A stretch of DNA of 23,082 nucleotides from UBA10677 sp045654245 (GCA_045654245.1 JAZOMX010000016.1:1-23082), one strand, 5' to 3'; shown: positions 1-8,843, counted from the first letter of the stretch. Made by a program: numbers and translations. Notes: generated from the letters alone by a model not told the origin.

Positions 1-1460
1 GCATAATTTTGCATTTTGGCGCAGTTGACCACGATACTACCGTGTTCGTAAATAGCAAAGAGGTTGGCGTTCATCACGGAGGATATACGCCTTTTGCGTT
101 CGATATTACCGACTATCTTAATTATGAGAACGACTTTATTACCGTTTACGCTGAGGACGACCTTCGTCACGGCAAGTACGGCGCTGGTAAGCAATCGCAA
201 AAAGTAAATTCGGTTGGTTGTTATTACACGCGTACTACGGGAATTTGGCAGTCCGTTTGGATTGAGGCGGTAGAGCCTCAGCATATAGACTTTTTCCGCC
301 TAACCCCCGTAGTAGAGGAAAGCGCAATTTCTATTGAACTTAATACTGCGACTGCGGATGAAGTAACGCTTATCGCTACGGCTACTTTTGGCGGTAAAGT
401 AGTGGGCGAAAAATCGGTGCGTATGTCAAACGGATATACGGCGTTTTCTTTGGCTTTGTCAGAATTGAAGTTGTGGGATTTAGGTCAAGGTAACCTTTAC
501 GACCTAACGCTTACGCTAAAGGACGGGGAAAAAGAAATCGACAAAGTTTACACCTATTTCGGTATGCGCTCAATCGCCTTTAAGGACGGCAAGTTTTATC
601 TCAACGGTAGGTCGGTATTCGGTAGATTTATTCTCGACCAAGGATTTTATCCGGACGGAATTTATACGGCGAAAGACACTTCTTACTTTGAAAAAGATAT
701 TCGACTCGCTATGGACTTAGGTTATAACGGAGCACGTTTTCACCAAAAGATTTTCGAGCCTTTATGTTTGTACGAGGCTGATAAGGCTGGCTATATGGTT
801 TGGGACGAGTACGCCGACTGGAATATGGACTTTACTTCGCTATCTTGTTTGCCCGAACTTATTTCTTCGTGGCAAGAAGAGGTTAAGCGTGACTATAATC
901 CCCCGTGCATTATCGGATGGTGTTGTTTAAACGAGACTTGGGATATCGAGTTCCGCCGTCAAAACGACGACGTTTTGCGTACGATTTATAGCGTCGTTAA
1001 AAATCTAGATAATACCCGTCCCGTAATTGATACGAGTGGAAACTACCACGTCGTAACTGATACTTACGATACGCACGAGTACCAGCAAGACCCCGAAAAG
1101 TTTAGAGGTTGGTTTGAGGCTGACCCGTACTACGATAGATTTAGTCCTGCTCGTCAGGTTTATAACGGCACTCCTTACTGGGTGTCTGAGTACGGCGGAA
1201 TTAAACTAGCCGACGGAGTAGAAGGCTGGGGTTACGGCGATTCGGCAAAGAGTAAGGAAGAGTTTATCGCAAGATATAAAGGACTTACCGATACTTTGCT
1301 TGATAATCCTAAGTGTTGGGCGCTTTGCTACACTCAACTTACCGACGTAGAGCAAGAGCAAAACGGATTATATTACTACGATAGAACGGACCGTTTTACG
1401 AAAGAAGAGAAAGAGGCGCTCCGCGCAATTATGGTTCGTAAAGCCAAAGTAGAAGAGTAA
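1..1460 (+). CDS. Glycoside hydrolase family 2 protein (beta-galactosidase/beta-glucuronidase type), 5' end outside window
   Basis: Only the C-terminal part is present. The frame is open from base 3, so the TTG at base 9 is an internal codon, not the start. The visible protein opens inside the sugar-binding beta-sandwich (HFGAVD, then VNSKEVGVHHGGYTPF), passes through the immunoglobulin-like domain and ends in the TIM barrel (GMRSIAFKDGKFYLNGR marks its approach). The GH2 acid/base is the Glu of CLNETW (codon 933-935). The nucleophile is the Glu of WVSEYGG (codon 1188-1190). Both catalytic residues are therefore present. The family hydrolyses terminal beta-linked sugars; the exact substrate cannot be told from sequence. 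There is no way to see a signal peptide. It is followed by a strong terminator and faces a leftward gene, so it ends its transcription unit. Confidence 0.93.
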   Translation, partial: IILHFGAVDHDTTVFVNSKEVGVHHGGYTPFAFDITDYLNYENDFITVYAEDDLRHGKYGAGKQSQKVNSVGCYYTRTTGIWQSVWIEAVEPQHIDFFRLTPVVEESAISIELNTATADEVTLIATATFGGKVVGEKSVRMSNGYTAFSLALSELKLWDLGQGNLYDLTLTLKDGEKEIDKVYTYFGMRSIAFKDGKFYLNGRSVFGRFILDQGFYPDGIYTAKDTSYFEKDIRLAMDLGYNGARFHQKIFEPLCLYEADKAGYMVWDEYADWNMDFTSLSCLPELISSWQEEVKRDYNPPCIIGWCCLNETWDIEFRRQNDDVLRTIYSVVKNLDNTRPVIDTSGNYHVVTDTYDTHEYQQDPEKFRGWFEADPYYDRFSPARQVYNGTPYWVSEYGGIKLADGVEGWGYGDSAKSKEEFIARYKGLTDTLLDNPKCWALCYTQLTDVEQEQNGLYYYDRTDRFTKEEKEALRAIMVRKAKVEE

Positions 1461-1476
1461 TATTTGGTAAAACAAT

Positions 1477-1509
1477 AAAAAGGCAATCCTTTTTTGGATT
1501 GCCTTTTTT
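1477..1509. terminator. Bidirectional intrinsic terminator between convergent genes
   Basis: A perfect stem pairs AAAAAGGCAATCC (1477-1489) with GGATTGCCTTTTT (1496-1508) around a six-T loop. The A-tract on the left and T-tract on the right let it work in both directions, as suits the convergent GH2 and apgM genes. Confidence 0.9.
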
Positions 1510-1545
1510 GTCGTTAAAAAACGAAACCGTATTAGTTTTTTTAGG

Positions 1546-2748
1546 TTATTTTAGTAGATTTTCTACGAGGGAAACACCGCTATCGAAGTAATTGTTCGTC
1601 GCTTTTGCGCTGTCCTCGTCGAAAGAAGACGTACCGCAAATTTCGTTTTCGCTGTCGTAGATAAGGTAAGGAACGGGGTCGGAAACGTGGGTTTTCTTAA
1701 CAATCGGAGTTGCGTGGTCGGGAAGAATTGCAATCTTAAACGGGAGAGCGTTTTGACGCAAATAGTTAACGATAGGCGTAACGATTTTTTCGTCGATAAT
1801 TTCGATTGCTCGTTTTTTGCCGTCGTAATCGCCTTGGTGACCGCACTCGTCGGGGGCTTCAAGGTGAACGTAAACGAAGTCGTTTTCTTTTAGAGCCTCG
1901 ATACTAGCCTTTGCTTTTCCGTCGAAATTAGACGAAAGCGTACCCGTCGCACCGTCAACGTCGATACTCGTCATACCTGCTCCGATACCGATACCCTTAA
2001 TGAGGTCAACGGCGGAAATGCACGCGCCTTTAAGTCCGCGTAAAGCGTAGAACTCGTCGAGAAGAGGTTTTCTACCTTCGCCCCAAAACCAAACTGAAGA
2101 AACGGGGTTTAGTCCACGCTCAATTCTCGACTGGTTTACGGGGTGACCTTTAAGAAGTTCTTGCGAGCGTTTCATAATCGAAAGTAGTTCGTCTGCGTAT
2201 TCGCCTTGGGGAAGATACTCGGTGATTTTTTTGTCGGTAATATCGTGGGGAGGGCAAAGCGTCATGCCTATATTTCCGTTTCTTCTTAGCAAACAATGGC
2301 GGTAACTTACGCCGGGATATAATTCAAGACCTTGGGGAAGGTCGAGATTTTTAGCCAAAAATTCGACGATTTCTTTTGCCTCGGGTGTAGTAATTTCGCC
2401 AGCGGAATAGTCAACCATAGTTTGCTCTTCGTATGGCGTTTCGCCCGAGAGAGTAACGATATTACAGCGGTACGAAACGTCCTCGGGGTTCATTTCAACG
2501 CCCATAGAGAGCGCCTCGAGGGGAGAGCGTCCCGTGTAATATTTTTTGGGGTCGTAGCCCATAGCCGAGAGGTTAGCGACGTCGCTACCCGGTTTCATAC
2601 CGTCGGGAACGGTTTTTACTAGACCGACTTCGCCTTTGCTCGCTAGATAATCGGTGGTGGGCTTATAAGCCTCTTTCATAGGTGTTTTTCCGTCGGCGTT
2701 TGGATAATCCGCCATACCGTCAAATAAAACGATAACGTATTTTTTCAT
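1546..2748 (-). CDS. apgM: 2,3-bisphosphoglycerate-independent phosphoglycerate mutase, ApgM type
   Basis: 400 residues, the usual length for the archaeal-type cofactor-independent mutase found also in many Clostridia. The enzyme interconverts 3- and 2-phosphoglycerate in glycolysis, in the cytosol, with divalent metal ions. The alkaline-phosphatase-superfamily metal motifs are visible: VIVLFDGMAD near the N-terminus, PGSDVANLSAMGYDP at about residues 53-67 with the probable phosphorylated serine in ANLS, HLEAPDECGHQGD in the C-terminal half, and LPDHATP near the end. The start has a GGAG ribosome site. It lies 18 bases downstream of the membrane-protein gene on the same strand and probably shares its promoter. 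The homoserine kinase-like ThrH/ApgM relatives are a less likely alternative. Confidence 0.93.
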   Translation of the reverse strand: MKKYVIVLFDGMADYPNADGKTPMKEAYKPTTDYLASKGEVGLVKTVPDGMKPGSDVANLSAMGYDPKKYYTGRSPLEALSMGVEMNPEDVSYRCNIVTLSGETPYEEQTMVDYSAGEITTPEAKEIVEFLAKNLDLPQGLELYPGVSYRHCLLRRNGNIGMTLCPPHDITDKKITEYLPQGEYADELLSIMKRSQELLKGHPVNQSRIERGLNPVSSVWFWGEGRKPLLDEFYALRGLKGACISAVDLIKGIGIGAGMTSIDVDGATGTLSSNFDGKAKASIEALKENDFVYVHLEAPDECGHQGDYDGKKRAIEIIDEKIVTPIVNYLRQNALPFKIAILPDHATPIVKKTHVSDPVPYLIYDSENEICGTSSFDEDSAKATNNYFDSGVSLVENLLK

Positions 2749-2766
2749 ATTGTTTCTCCGATAGAA

Positions 2767-3420
2767 TTAGTTTTCTTGGTTGTTTTTTTGTTCGTTTTCG
2801 CTATTTTGCGTAGGTTTGTGTAAAATCATTTTTACGATTAGCATAATAACGATTACGATTGCGATAATTCCGAGCACGGTAGTAATTATATTGATATACG
2901 GCTCGAAGAGTGCGCAAAGAAGAAGGATAATTAGGCTTGCGCATAGATTTCCGACGACTACGGAAACGAGCGCTTTCCAGTATTTAAGTCCTAAAATGGA
3001 CGCTACGGCGCAACCCGTCCAAATTCCCGTAAGAGGAAGAGGGATAGCAACGAAAACGAATACGCCGAGCATTTTTTTCCAGTCGTTATTCTTTTGTTCG
3101 TCCTCGCCAACCTTAACGCCCTTGCTCTTTTTTTCAAACTTATCGTATAAAAACGAGCCGACTTTACGGAAAATTTTGGTTTTTGCAAGCCATTTTATAA
3201 AGGGAATAAGGATTAAAAGCAAAAGCGGTGCTATTAGTGAAGAGCCTATAAACGACAAAAACCACGACTTCATAACGCCGAGGTTATATCCCATCGCGAT
3301 AGGTATTGCCATTCTAGCCTCTACGATAGGTAGAATTGCTACCAAGACTACGACGATTTCGGGATGGACGAAAATTTTTATTAAAAAATCCAGCGTTGCG
3401 CTGATAATTGCGTCAATCAT
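2767..3420 (-). CDS. Small multidrug export-type membrane protein (COG2426/Sm_multidrug_ex family)
   Basis: 217 residues with several hydrophobic segments: about 15-40 (including PEIVVVLVAILPIVEARMAIP), 48-74, 120-145 and 152-175, with a last one near 180-200 and a Lys/Asn/Gln/Glu-rich cytosolic tail. The motif PIVEARMAIPIA and the segment PLPLTGIWTG are typical of the family named after a small multidrug exporter, whose real function is poorly known. A charged loop, Lys-rich, lies at about 85-115. The start is preceded by AAGGAG and a near-perfect sigma-A promoter. It is the first gene of a leftward two-gene unit with apgM; nothing in the sequence links the two functions. Confidence 0.8.
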   Translation of the reverse strand: MIDAIISATLDFLIKIFVHPEIVVVLVAILPIVEARMAIPIAMGYNLGVMKSWFLSFIGSSLIAPLLLLILIPFIKWLAKTKIFRKVGSFLYDKFEKKSKGVKVGEDEQKNNDWKKMLGVFVFVAIPLPLTGIWTGCAVASILGLKYWKALVSVVVGNLCASLIILLLCALFEPYINIITTVLGIIAIVIVIMLIVKMILHKPTQNSENEQKNNQEN

Positions 3421-3446
3421 ACCAAAACTCCTTATTTGCTCATAAT

Positions 3447-3475
3447 ATTATACGGCATTTCGTTCTTTTTGTCAA
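3447..3475 (-). promoter_or_regulatory. Sigma-A promoter for the leftward membrane-protein/apgM unit
   Basis: On the minus strand, TTGACA (3470-3475) and TATAAT (3447-3452) are separated by 17 bases. Both hexamers are perfect consensus. Transcription should start near 3440, giving a leader of about 20 bases with AAGGAG before the start codon. Confidence 0.87.
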
Positions 3476-3518
3476 TTTTATTAGAGTTCCTTTTTGGTAT
3501 TATCTTGTCGATATTTTC

Positions 3519-3548
3519 TTGACAATACCGCAGGATATATAGTATAAT
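3519..3548 (+). promoter_or_regulatory. Sigma-A promoter for the polysaccharide operon
   Basis: TTGACA (3519-3524) and TATAAT (3543-3548) are separated by 18 bases, both perfect consensus. Predicted start of transcription is near 3555, giving a leader of about 47 bases ahead of the wzz-like gene. Confidence 0.87.
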
Positions 3549-3568
3549 CGAATAGTTATAATAATTAT

Positions 3569-3585
3569 GCGCATTATGTATGCGC
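3569..3585 (+). promoter_or_regulatory. Small GC-rich hairpin just before the ribosome binding site of the polysaccharide operon
   Basis: GCGCAT (3569-3574) and ATGCGC (3580-3585) form a perfect six-pair stem with a five-base loop, ending six bases before AAGGAG (3591-3596). It could tune translation of the first gene. It is short, so this is only a possibility. Confidence 0.3.
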
Positions 3586-3601
3586 GCGTTAAGGAGAAAA
3601 A

Positions 3602-4726
3602 ATGGAACAAGAATACACCTTAAAGCAGTATTGCGTTTACGTTTTGAGAAAATGGTTCGTAATTTTAGGCGTTGCTATTATCGGTATCGTGCTCGGCGCG
3701 CTTATGGGCGTTACGAAAAAGCCTGATTATACCGTTGAAATGTACGAAAGTTTCGTAAGGTTTAACCTCGAAGAATACATTGATTACAAGACTGATGGTC
3801 AGGGTATTAAGGTTGAGGGCGAGCAAAGTACCTATTCGAACACTTTGGTACAAATGGTAGAAGAGATTACCGATTCTTCGCTTGAGTCCGTTGTTTATAA
3901 TTCCGTTAAAGACGGATATAAAAATACGAAGGCTACTACCGAAAAGAAAAAATCGGACGAGTTTTTCGCTAACCTTAACGCGGAGAAAAACGGATATCAA
4001 GCAATCTTAAGGTTTGCTTACCGCATAAAGTCTGACGAGGATAGAGCGTTCGCTAAAAGAGTAATCGACGTGTATAGAGAAAAGGCTGAAGAGCGTATTA
4101 TTGCTGGACACGACGTTGACGTGACTAAGCCCCACGCTGATTTCTTCTCGTCGTGCGACGCGCATATCAACCATAATACCGCTGAACTAGCGTGGGTAGA
4201 AAAAGTTGACGAGGAAGGCTCTATGATAACTTCTGCGCTACTAGGCGGAGTAATCGGAGCGGTAATCGGTGTAGTTGCCGTGCTTGGTATGTTCATCTTC
4301 GATAAAAAGATTAAGTCGGCATTCGTAATCGCGCCTCAAGATATGGGCGGAGTTCTTTACTCTGGAAAAGGCGGACTTTGCGCTGACGCTACGGTAAAGA
4401 CCGCTGGTAAAATTTGCGCAGGCGGATACAAAAAGGTGCTCGTATTTACTTGCGCGCCCGTTGACTGCGCGAAAGAGTTCGAGACTTTACTTCGTCAAAA
4501 ACTTGCCGAGTTTGGTAACGCCGAAGTAGAAATCACCTCTTATGACAATACTGGAAAGGGCGAAATCGCTTACAAATGTTCTTCTTACGACGCAGTAGTC
4601 GCCGTAGTTGACCACGGCGTTGTTTCCGCTAATCAGTTCGTTAAAACGCTTGAAGATATTAAGGGAGCGAATACCGAATATCTTGGAGCGGTTATATACA
4701 ATACCAACGCAAGTTATCTTGACTAA
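3602..4726 (+). CDS. Wzz/YveK-like polysaccharide chain-length protein with degenerate kinase-like C-terminal domain
   Basis: 374 residues. The N-terminus (LKQYCVYVLRKWFVILG) is typical of polysaccharide co-polymerases, with transmembrane segments at about 18-37 and 208-233 enclosing an extracellular domain rich in predicted helix. Such proteins set glycan chain length together with Wzy. After the second membrane segment lies a cytosolic region of about 140 residues laid out like a BY-kinase (CpsD/YwqD) fold: a hydrophobic strand YKKVLVFTCAP at about 276-286 where Walker A would sit, YDAVVAVVDHG at about 329-339 where Walker B would sit, and a last strand YLGAVIYN. The P-loop GEGKS-type signature is absent, so it probably does not bind or hydrolyse ATP. 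It is the first gene of a compact operon with AAGGAG before the start. No true BY-kinase is visible nearby. Confidence 0.82.
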   Translation: MEQEYTLKQYCVYVLRKWFVILGVAIIGIVLGALMGVTKKPDYTVEMYESFVRFNLEEYIDYKTDGQGIKVEGEQSTYSNTLVQMVEEITDSSLESVVYNSVKDGYKNTKATTEKKKSDEFFANLNAEKNGYQAILRFAYRIKSDEDRAFAKRVIDVYREKAEERIIAGHDVDVTKPHADFFSSCDAHINHNTAELAWVEKVDEEGSMITSALLGGVIGAVIGVVAVLGMFIFDKKIKSAFVIAPQDMGGVLYSGKGGLCADATVKTAGKICAGGYKKVLVFTCAPVDCAKEFETLLRQKLAEFGNAEVEITSYDNTGKGEIAYKCSSYDAVVAVVDHGVVSANQFVKTLEDIKGANTEYLGAVIYNTNASYLD

Positions 4727-4746
4727 ACGAAAAAAAGGAAGAAGTT

Positions 4747-6639
4747 ATGGCTAAAGAAGAAAACGGTAACAATCAAACGAATAAGAGAAAGCGTTGGCGC
4801 GCAATCGCAATCACTTGTCTAATCGACTGCTTACTTGCCTCGCTTGCGTTCTTTATTTCGAGAACGATATTGTTCTTTAGAATCCCAGAACCACCGGGAT
4901 ATTCGCAAAACGAGGTTATGATAGGCGTAATATCGGTAGTAGTCTTACTTGCTATGCTTGTTATTTGCGACTGTTATAACGTAATTTGGAAATACGCGGG
5001 CAGAGTGGAGTTCCTTAAATTCTTGTTTGCGTATATATCCACTTTCTTTATTTTACTGCTCGTCAAAATTATTTTACAAGTAGTAGTCGGTACGCAAGTT
5101 TGGATTCCGCTAATTATAATTTTCTTGCTATTTAGCGCAATACTTAGTGGAGCAATCAGATTTTTCTATAGCATACTCCATTATTTGCGCCACGTTCGTT
5201 TTTGGGTGGACGAGAAATCGTTGCAAGGCGCAAAGCGCACGATAGTAATCGGCGCAGGATATACCGGTGCGCTCGTTATTAACCGTTGTATCAACAACCC
5301 GAGCGAGGGTTATTATCCCGTTGCAATCCTAGACGACGATATTGAAAAGCACAACAAGAGAGTATATGGAATTATGGTTGAGGGCGAGATTGAAAGTTTG
5401 CCCGAGTGCGTAAAAAAGCATAACGCCGAGGCGTTCATTATCGCAATTTCGTCGGTAACGAAATCACAACTTCGCAGAATTTACAATATTTGCGCACCCT
5501 TTAACCTTCCTATCAAAATGATGTCCGGCTTGTCCGACGCATCCGTTGCTACCGAGAACGTAAAATCTTTCCGTGATATCAAGATTGAAGAGTTGCTTGG
5601 TCGTGATGAGTTCCAAGTAAAACAAGAACTTATGGACGTTTCGGTAAGGGATAAGGTCGTTATGGTAACGGGCGGAGCGGGCTCAATCGGTTCTGAACTA
5701 TGCCGTCAAGCGCTTAACTTCGGTTGTAAGCACCTTATTATCTTTGATAATCACGAGAACGGAATGTTCTTTTTGAACCAAGAATTTGCGCAAAAGTACG
5801 ACACGAGTAGATATACGCTCGTTATGGGTACGGTTAGAGAGCGTGACAAGATTGAAGAAACGCTTGCTTTGTATAAGCCCGAAGTAATCTTCCACGCGGC
5901 AGCGTACAAGCACGTTCCTATGATGGAGATTTCGGCAACCGAGGCTATTAAGAATAACGTTATGGGTACTCTTAACGTAATCGAGTGTGCAGAAAAAGCG
6001 GGCGTTAAGAAATTCGTGCTAATTTCCACCGATAAGGCGGTAAATCCCTCCAACATTATGGGCGCAAGTAAGCGTATTGCCGAAATGGTAATCGAGACTC
6101 GTGGTAAAACTTTTAATATGAATATGGCGGCTGTTCGTTTTGGTAACGTGCTTGGCTCTAATGGTAGCGTAATTCCTATTTTCTTAGAGCAGATTAAAAA
6201 CGGTGGACCGATTACGCTTACGGACAGAGATATCAAGCGTTACTTTATGTCTATTCCCGAGGCTGTAAGACTAGTTCTTCAAACGGGTGCGTTTGCCGAT
6301 AACGGAGAAATCTTCGTTCTCGATATGGGCGAGCCGGTATATATTTACGACCTAGCGTGCGACCTAATTCGTATCAACGGTCTAGTGCCCGAGCAGGATA
6401 TCGAGATTAAGGTAACGGGATTGCGTCCCGGTGAGAAAATGTTCGAAGAACTCCGTTACGATACCGAGGCGGTTGACACTACCGCTCACGAAGGCGTATT
6501 CGTAAACAAACTTGAAGATATTGATATCGACGATTTTAATAAAAAACTTAAAAAACTTATGGATTATGCGCTCGACGAGGACGTAGAGAATACCACGAAA
6601 ATGATATTTACTATCGTTCCGAGCGAATACAGAAAATAA
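4747..6639 (+). CDS. Membrane nucleotide-sugar 4,6-dehydratase/epimerase, CapD/FlaA1/WbpM/PglF type
   Basis: 630 residues, the usual length for the long membrane-bound forms. Four hydrophobic segments lie at about 19-45, 57-76, 92-115 and 119-143. A first Rossmann-like domain follows (VIGAGYTG, about 167-174), then the catalytic short-chain dehydrogenase domain with the NAD-binding TGGAGSIG at about 308-315. In the active site, the usual YxxxK is NIMGASK: methionine 438 replaces tyrosine and Lys442 is kept, as in the PglF/WbpM subgroup that makes UDP-4-keto-6-deoxy sugars from UDP-GlcNAc. The ISTDK motif (about 426-430) is also typical. It is likely to feed a rare amino sugar into the surface polysaccharide. 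It lies 20 bases after the wzz-like gene with an AAGGAAG site. Confidence 0.92.
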   Translation: MAKEENGNNQTNKRKRWRAIAITCLIDCLLASLAFFISRTILFFRIPEPPGYSQNEVMIGVISVVVLLAMLVICDCYNVIWKYAGRVEFLKFLFAYISTFFILLLVKIILQVVVGTQVWIPLIIIFLLFSAILSGAIRFFYSILHYLRHVRFWVDEKSLQGAKRTIVIGAGYTGALVINRCINNPSEGYYPVAILDDDIEKHNKRVYGIMVEGEIESLPECVKKHNAEAFIIAISSVTKSQLRRIYNICAPFNLPIKMMSGLSDASVATENVKSFRDIKIEELLGRDEFQVKQELMDVSVRDKVVMVTGGAGSIGSELCRQALNFGCKHLIIFDNHENGMFFLNQEFAQKYDTSRYTLVMGTVRERDKIEETLALYKPEVIFHAAAYKHVPMMEISATEAIKNNVMGTLNVIECAEKAGVKKFVLISTDKAVNPSNIMGASKRIAEMVIETRGKTFNMNMAAVRFGNVLGSNGSVIPIFLEQIKNGGPITLTDRDIKRYFMSIPEAVRLVLQTGAFADNGEIFVLDMGEPVYIYDLACDLIRINGLVPEQDIEIKVTGLRPGEKMFEELRYDTEAVDTTAHEGVFVNKLEDIDIDDFNKKLKKLMDYALDEDVENTTKMIFTIVPSEYRK

Positions 6640-6651
6640 GGAACGGCATTA

Positions 6652-7416
6652 ATGGAAATTTGGCAGGCAATAATTTTAGGAATAACGCAAGGACTAGGCG
6701 AATTTTTGCCTATCTCTTCGAGCGGACATCTCGTTTTAGTACGGGAATTGTTTGGCATAGAAGGAGACTATATGTTCTTCGATATTATGATGCATATCGG
6801 AACGCTAGGCGCTGTTGCGGTAGTATTTTTTAAGGACTTGCTTGCTCTATTTAAGCCCCCGTTTAGAACGCTTTTACTGCTTGCGCTAGCGAGCGTTCCG
6901 GCAGGACTCGTCGGAATTTTTGCAAACGATTATATTTCCGCCTTTTTCGAGAGTGGAAAATATTTGTGCTTTTTCTTTCTAGCCACGGCAGGGCTTATGT
7001 TTTTGACGGAGTATTTGTCAAAGCGAACTAAAGAAACTAAACCGCTAGGTGTAAAAACGGCAATCGCTATGGGACTTATGCAAGGCGTGGGCGTTTTTCC
7101 GGGAATATCGCGTAGCGGAAGTACGATTTTCGGAGGAACGGTTGCTAAAGGCGATAGAACGGAGATAGCAAAGTTCTCGTTTATGATGTCTATTCCGCCT
7201 ATTTTGGGCTCGTTAGTTCTCGAACTTTTCGACCTTGAGGTCGTTGCGATTGACTGGGGTTGTGTAATCGTAGGTACGATTACCTCGTTTATTAGCGGTT
7301 TCTTGGCGATTAAGTTTATGATGCGAATTATATCCAAAGCAAACTATAAATGGTTTGGTTTATACCTCGTAGTCGTTGCAATTTTGACCTTTATTTTCTT
7401 GTTTTTAGGAGTATAA
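6652..7416 (+). CDS. uppP: Undecaprenyl-diphosphatase UppP (BacA family)
   Basis: 254 residues, highly hydrophobic, with around seven to eight membrane segments. It dephosphorylates undecaprenyl diphosphate so that the lipid carrier can be reused for peptidoglycan and other envelope polymers. Both family signatures are intact: GLGEFLPISSSGHLV (about residues 15-29, with Glu17 and His26) and PGISRSGSTIFGG (about 149-161), plus FDIMMHIGT near residue 45. It starts 12 bases after the dehydratase gene and ends directly against the next start codon, so it is part of the polysaccharide operon. The family member gives bacitracin resistance when overproduced, but this placement suggests carrier recycling coupled to polymer assembly. 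Confidence 0.96.
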   Translation: MEIWQAIILGITQGLGEFLPISSSGHLVLVRELFGIEGDYMFFDIMMHIGTLGAVAVVFFKDLLALFKPPFRTLLLLALASVPAGLVGIFANDYISAFFESGKYLCFFFLATAGLMFLTEYLSKRTKETKPLGVKTAIAMGLMQGVGVFPGISRSGSTIFGGTVAKGDRTEIAKFSFMMSIPPILGSLVLELFDLEVVAIDWGCVIVGTITSFISGFLAIKFMMRIISKANYKWFGLYLVVVAILTFIFLFLGV

Positions 7417-8826
7417 ATGCTCGAGAGGATATACAACAATAAAATCGTAGCAAAATTTCGTTCGCTCGTAGATGGGAAACTTTTTCCCGTTTTCGTGGGA
7501 GCGTTTATTTTGCTTTTTTATTTATTAAAGTGGCATATTCCGGCTCTTGCCGTGCTAGCGTTTATCGTTTCGCTAATTTTATTATGCTGTAAAGATATTC
7601 GCCCGGCGCTATCTCCCGTAATGCTGGCGCACCTAGTACTATGCCACTACTATCCAGAAATAGGCCGAGCGTCTTACCTTAAAACTTCTTCGATAATCGT
7701 TTACGCCATTATGGGTAGTTTGGTTATCTCGTCGCTTGCGTTTAACCTGCTTGCGTATCGAAAACAAAGAAAACTACAAAAGAGTAAACTTTTTACTGGC
7801 TTAGCGGTAATGTGTTGCGCTTTTCTTTTGGGCGGAGCGTTTTCGGGTTACTACGGAATTTATAATTTCTCGACGGGCATAGTGTTTACGCTTGCTTATC
7901 TCGTAGCGTACCTAGTATTCTTCGTCGCTATGGAGCACCGAGAGGATAATCTTCGTTATATCGCGCTCGTTTGTTGCGTGTCTGCAAGCGTAGTCGTTTG
8001 TCAAATTGCGCATATCTATATCGTTAAGTTTGAAAGTGGTATGGCGCTTGGCGACGGTTGGAAATCTAGCATAGTTGCCGGCTGGGGAATAAGCAATACG
8101 CTTGGCGAATTCCTCGCTATGTTTATGCCGTCCGTATTCTATCTTATATATAAAGAAAAAAGAGGATATTTCTATTATATTCTTGCAGTAATAATGTTCG
8201 TCGCTATGTACTTAACGCTTTGCCGTGCAGCGCTAATCTTCGGCGGACTTGCGTTCGTGGTTGGCGCGGTCGTAAACTGTTTTAAGGGTAAAAATAGGAA
8301 AATCAATACGATAATAGCGATTTCTATTTTCGTTATCGGTACGGCGCTGATAATCTTGGAATTAACTTCGGGACTATTCGATAAAATGCTTGCGTTCTTC
8401 TCGCAAACGGGAATTGACGATAGAGGGCGTTTCTTTATATGGAAAGAGTGGATTCGCCTTTGGAAAGAAGAGCCTATGCTTGGCGTAGGATTTAGAGCGT
8501 ACCGTATCGTTTATCCCGACGCGTACGCAATCAACGCGCACAACACGATTATCCAAATGCTCGCAGGAACGGGTATTATGGGATTAGTTCTTTATATCTA
8601 TCACAGAGTAGAGACCGTAAAATTGTTCGTGAAAAAGCCCACGATTGACCGTCTTTTCGGTGGCGGACTTGCTTTGGTCGGCGTTCTAGTATCTTTTCTA
8701 GACCCGTTGTTTTTTAGAATGTATTTCGCTTTCTACTATTCGTTGACTTTGCTCACGGTAGAAAAATCGTTACTTTACGACGAGCAAAAAGAGAATAAAT
8801 CGGACGACGACGAACGAAAAGAATAA
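7417..8826 (+). CDS. O-antigen ligase/polymerase-family membrane protein (Wzy_C type)
   Basis: 469 residues with about twelve hydrophobic segments. The long loop typical of the Wzy_C family lies at about 325-375 and carries DRGRFFIWKEWIRL, then EEPMLGVGF and NAHNTIIQMLAGTG, with the conserved histidine of the AHN motif. Members either polymerise repeat units at the outer face of the membrane or ligate glycan to an acceptor. In a monoderm, and beside a Wzz-like protein, polymerase is more likely. The ATG directly follows the uppP stop codon (TAA then ATG, no gap), with AGGAG inside the end of uppP, which indicates translational coupling. The C-terminal tail is very rich in Asp, Glu and Lys. 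A terminator follows. Confidence 0.87.
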   Translation: MLERIYNNKIVAKFRSLVDGKLFPVFVGAFILLFYLLKWHIPALAVLAFIVSLILLCCKDIRPALSPVMLAHLVLCHYYPEIGRASYLKTSSIIVYAIMGSLVISSLAFNLLAYRKQRKLQKSKLFTGLAVMCCAFLLGGAFSGYYGIYNFSTGIVFTLAYLVAYLVFFVAMEHREDNLRYIALVCCVSASVVVCQIAHIYIVKFESGMALGDGWKSSIVAGWGISNTLGEFLAMFMPSVFYLIYKEKRGYFYYILAVIMFVAMYLTLCRAALIFGGLAFVVGAVVNCFKGKNRKINTIIAISIFVIGTALIILELTSGLFDKMLAFFSQTGIDDRGRFFIWKEWIRLWKEEPMLGVGFRAYRIVYPDAYAINAHNTIIQMLAGTGIMGLVLYIYHRVETVKLFVKKPTIDRLFGGGLALVGVLVSFLDPLFFRMYFAFYYSLTLLTVEKSLLYDEQKENKSDDDERKE

Positions 8827-8843
8827 AATAATCGAACCATTTA

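Noticed and set aside
2780..3445. Open frame of 221 codons on the + strand
   Set aside because: It is antisense to the membrane-protein gene, has no ribosome site, and crosses the leftward promoter.
5751..6236. Open frame of 161 codons on the - strand
   Set aside because: It lies wholly opposite the catalytic domain of the dehydratase; a by-product of its codon use.
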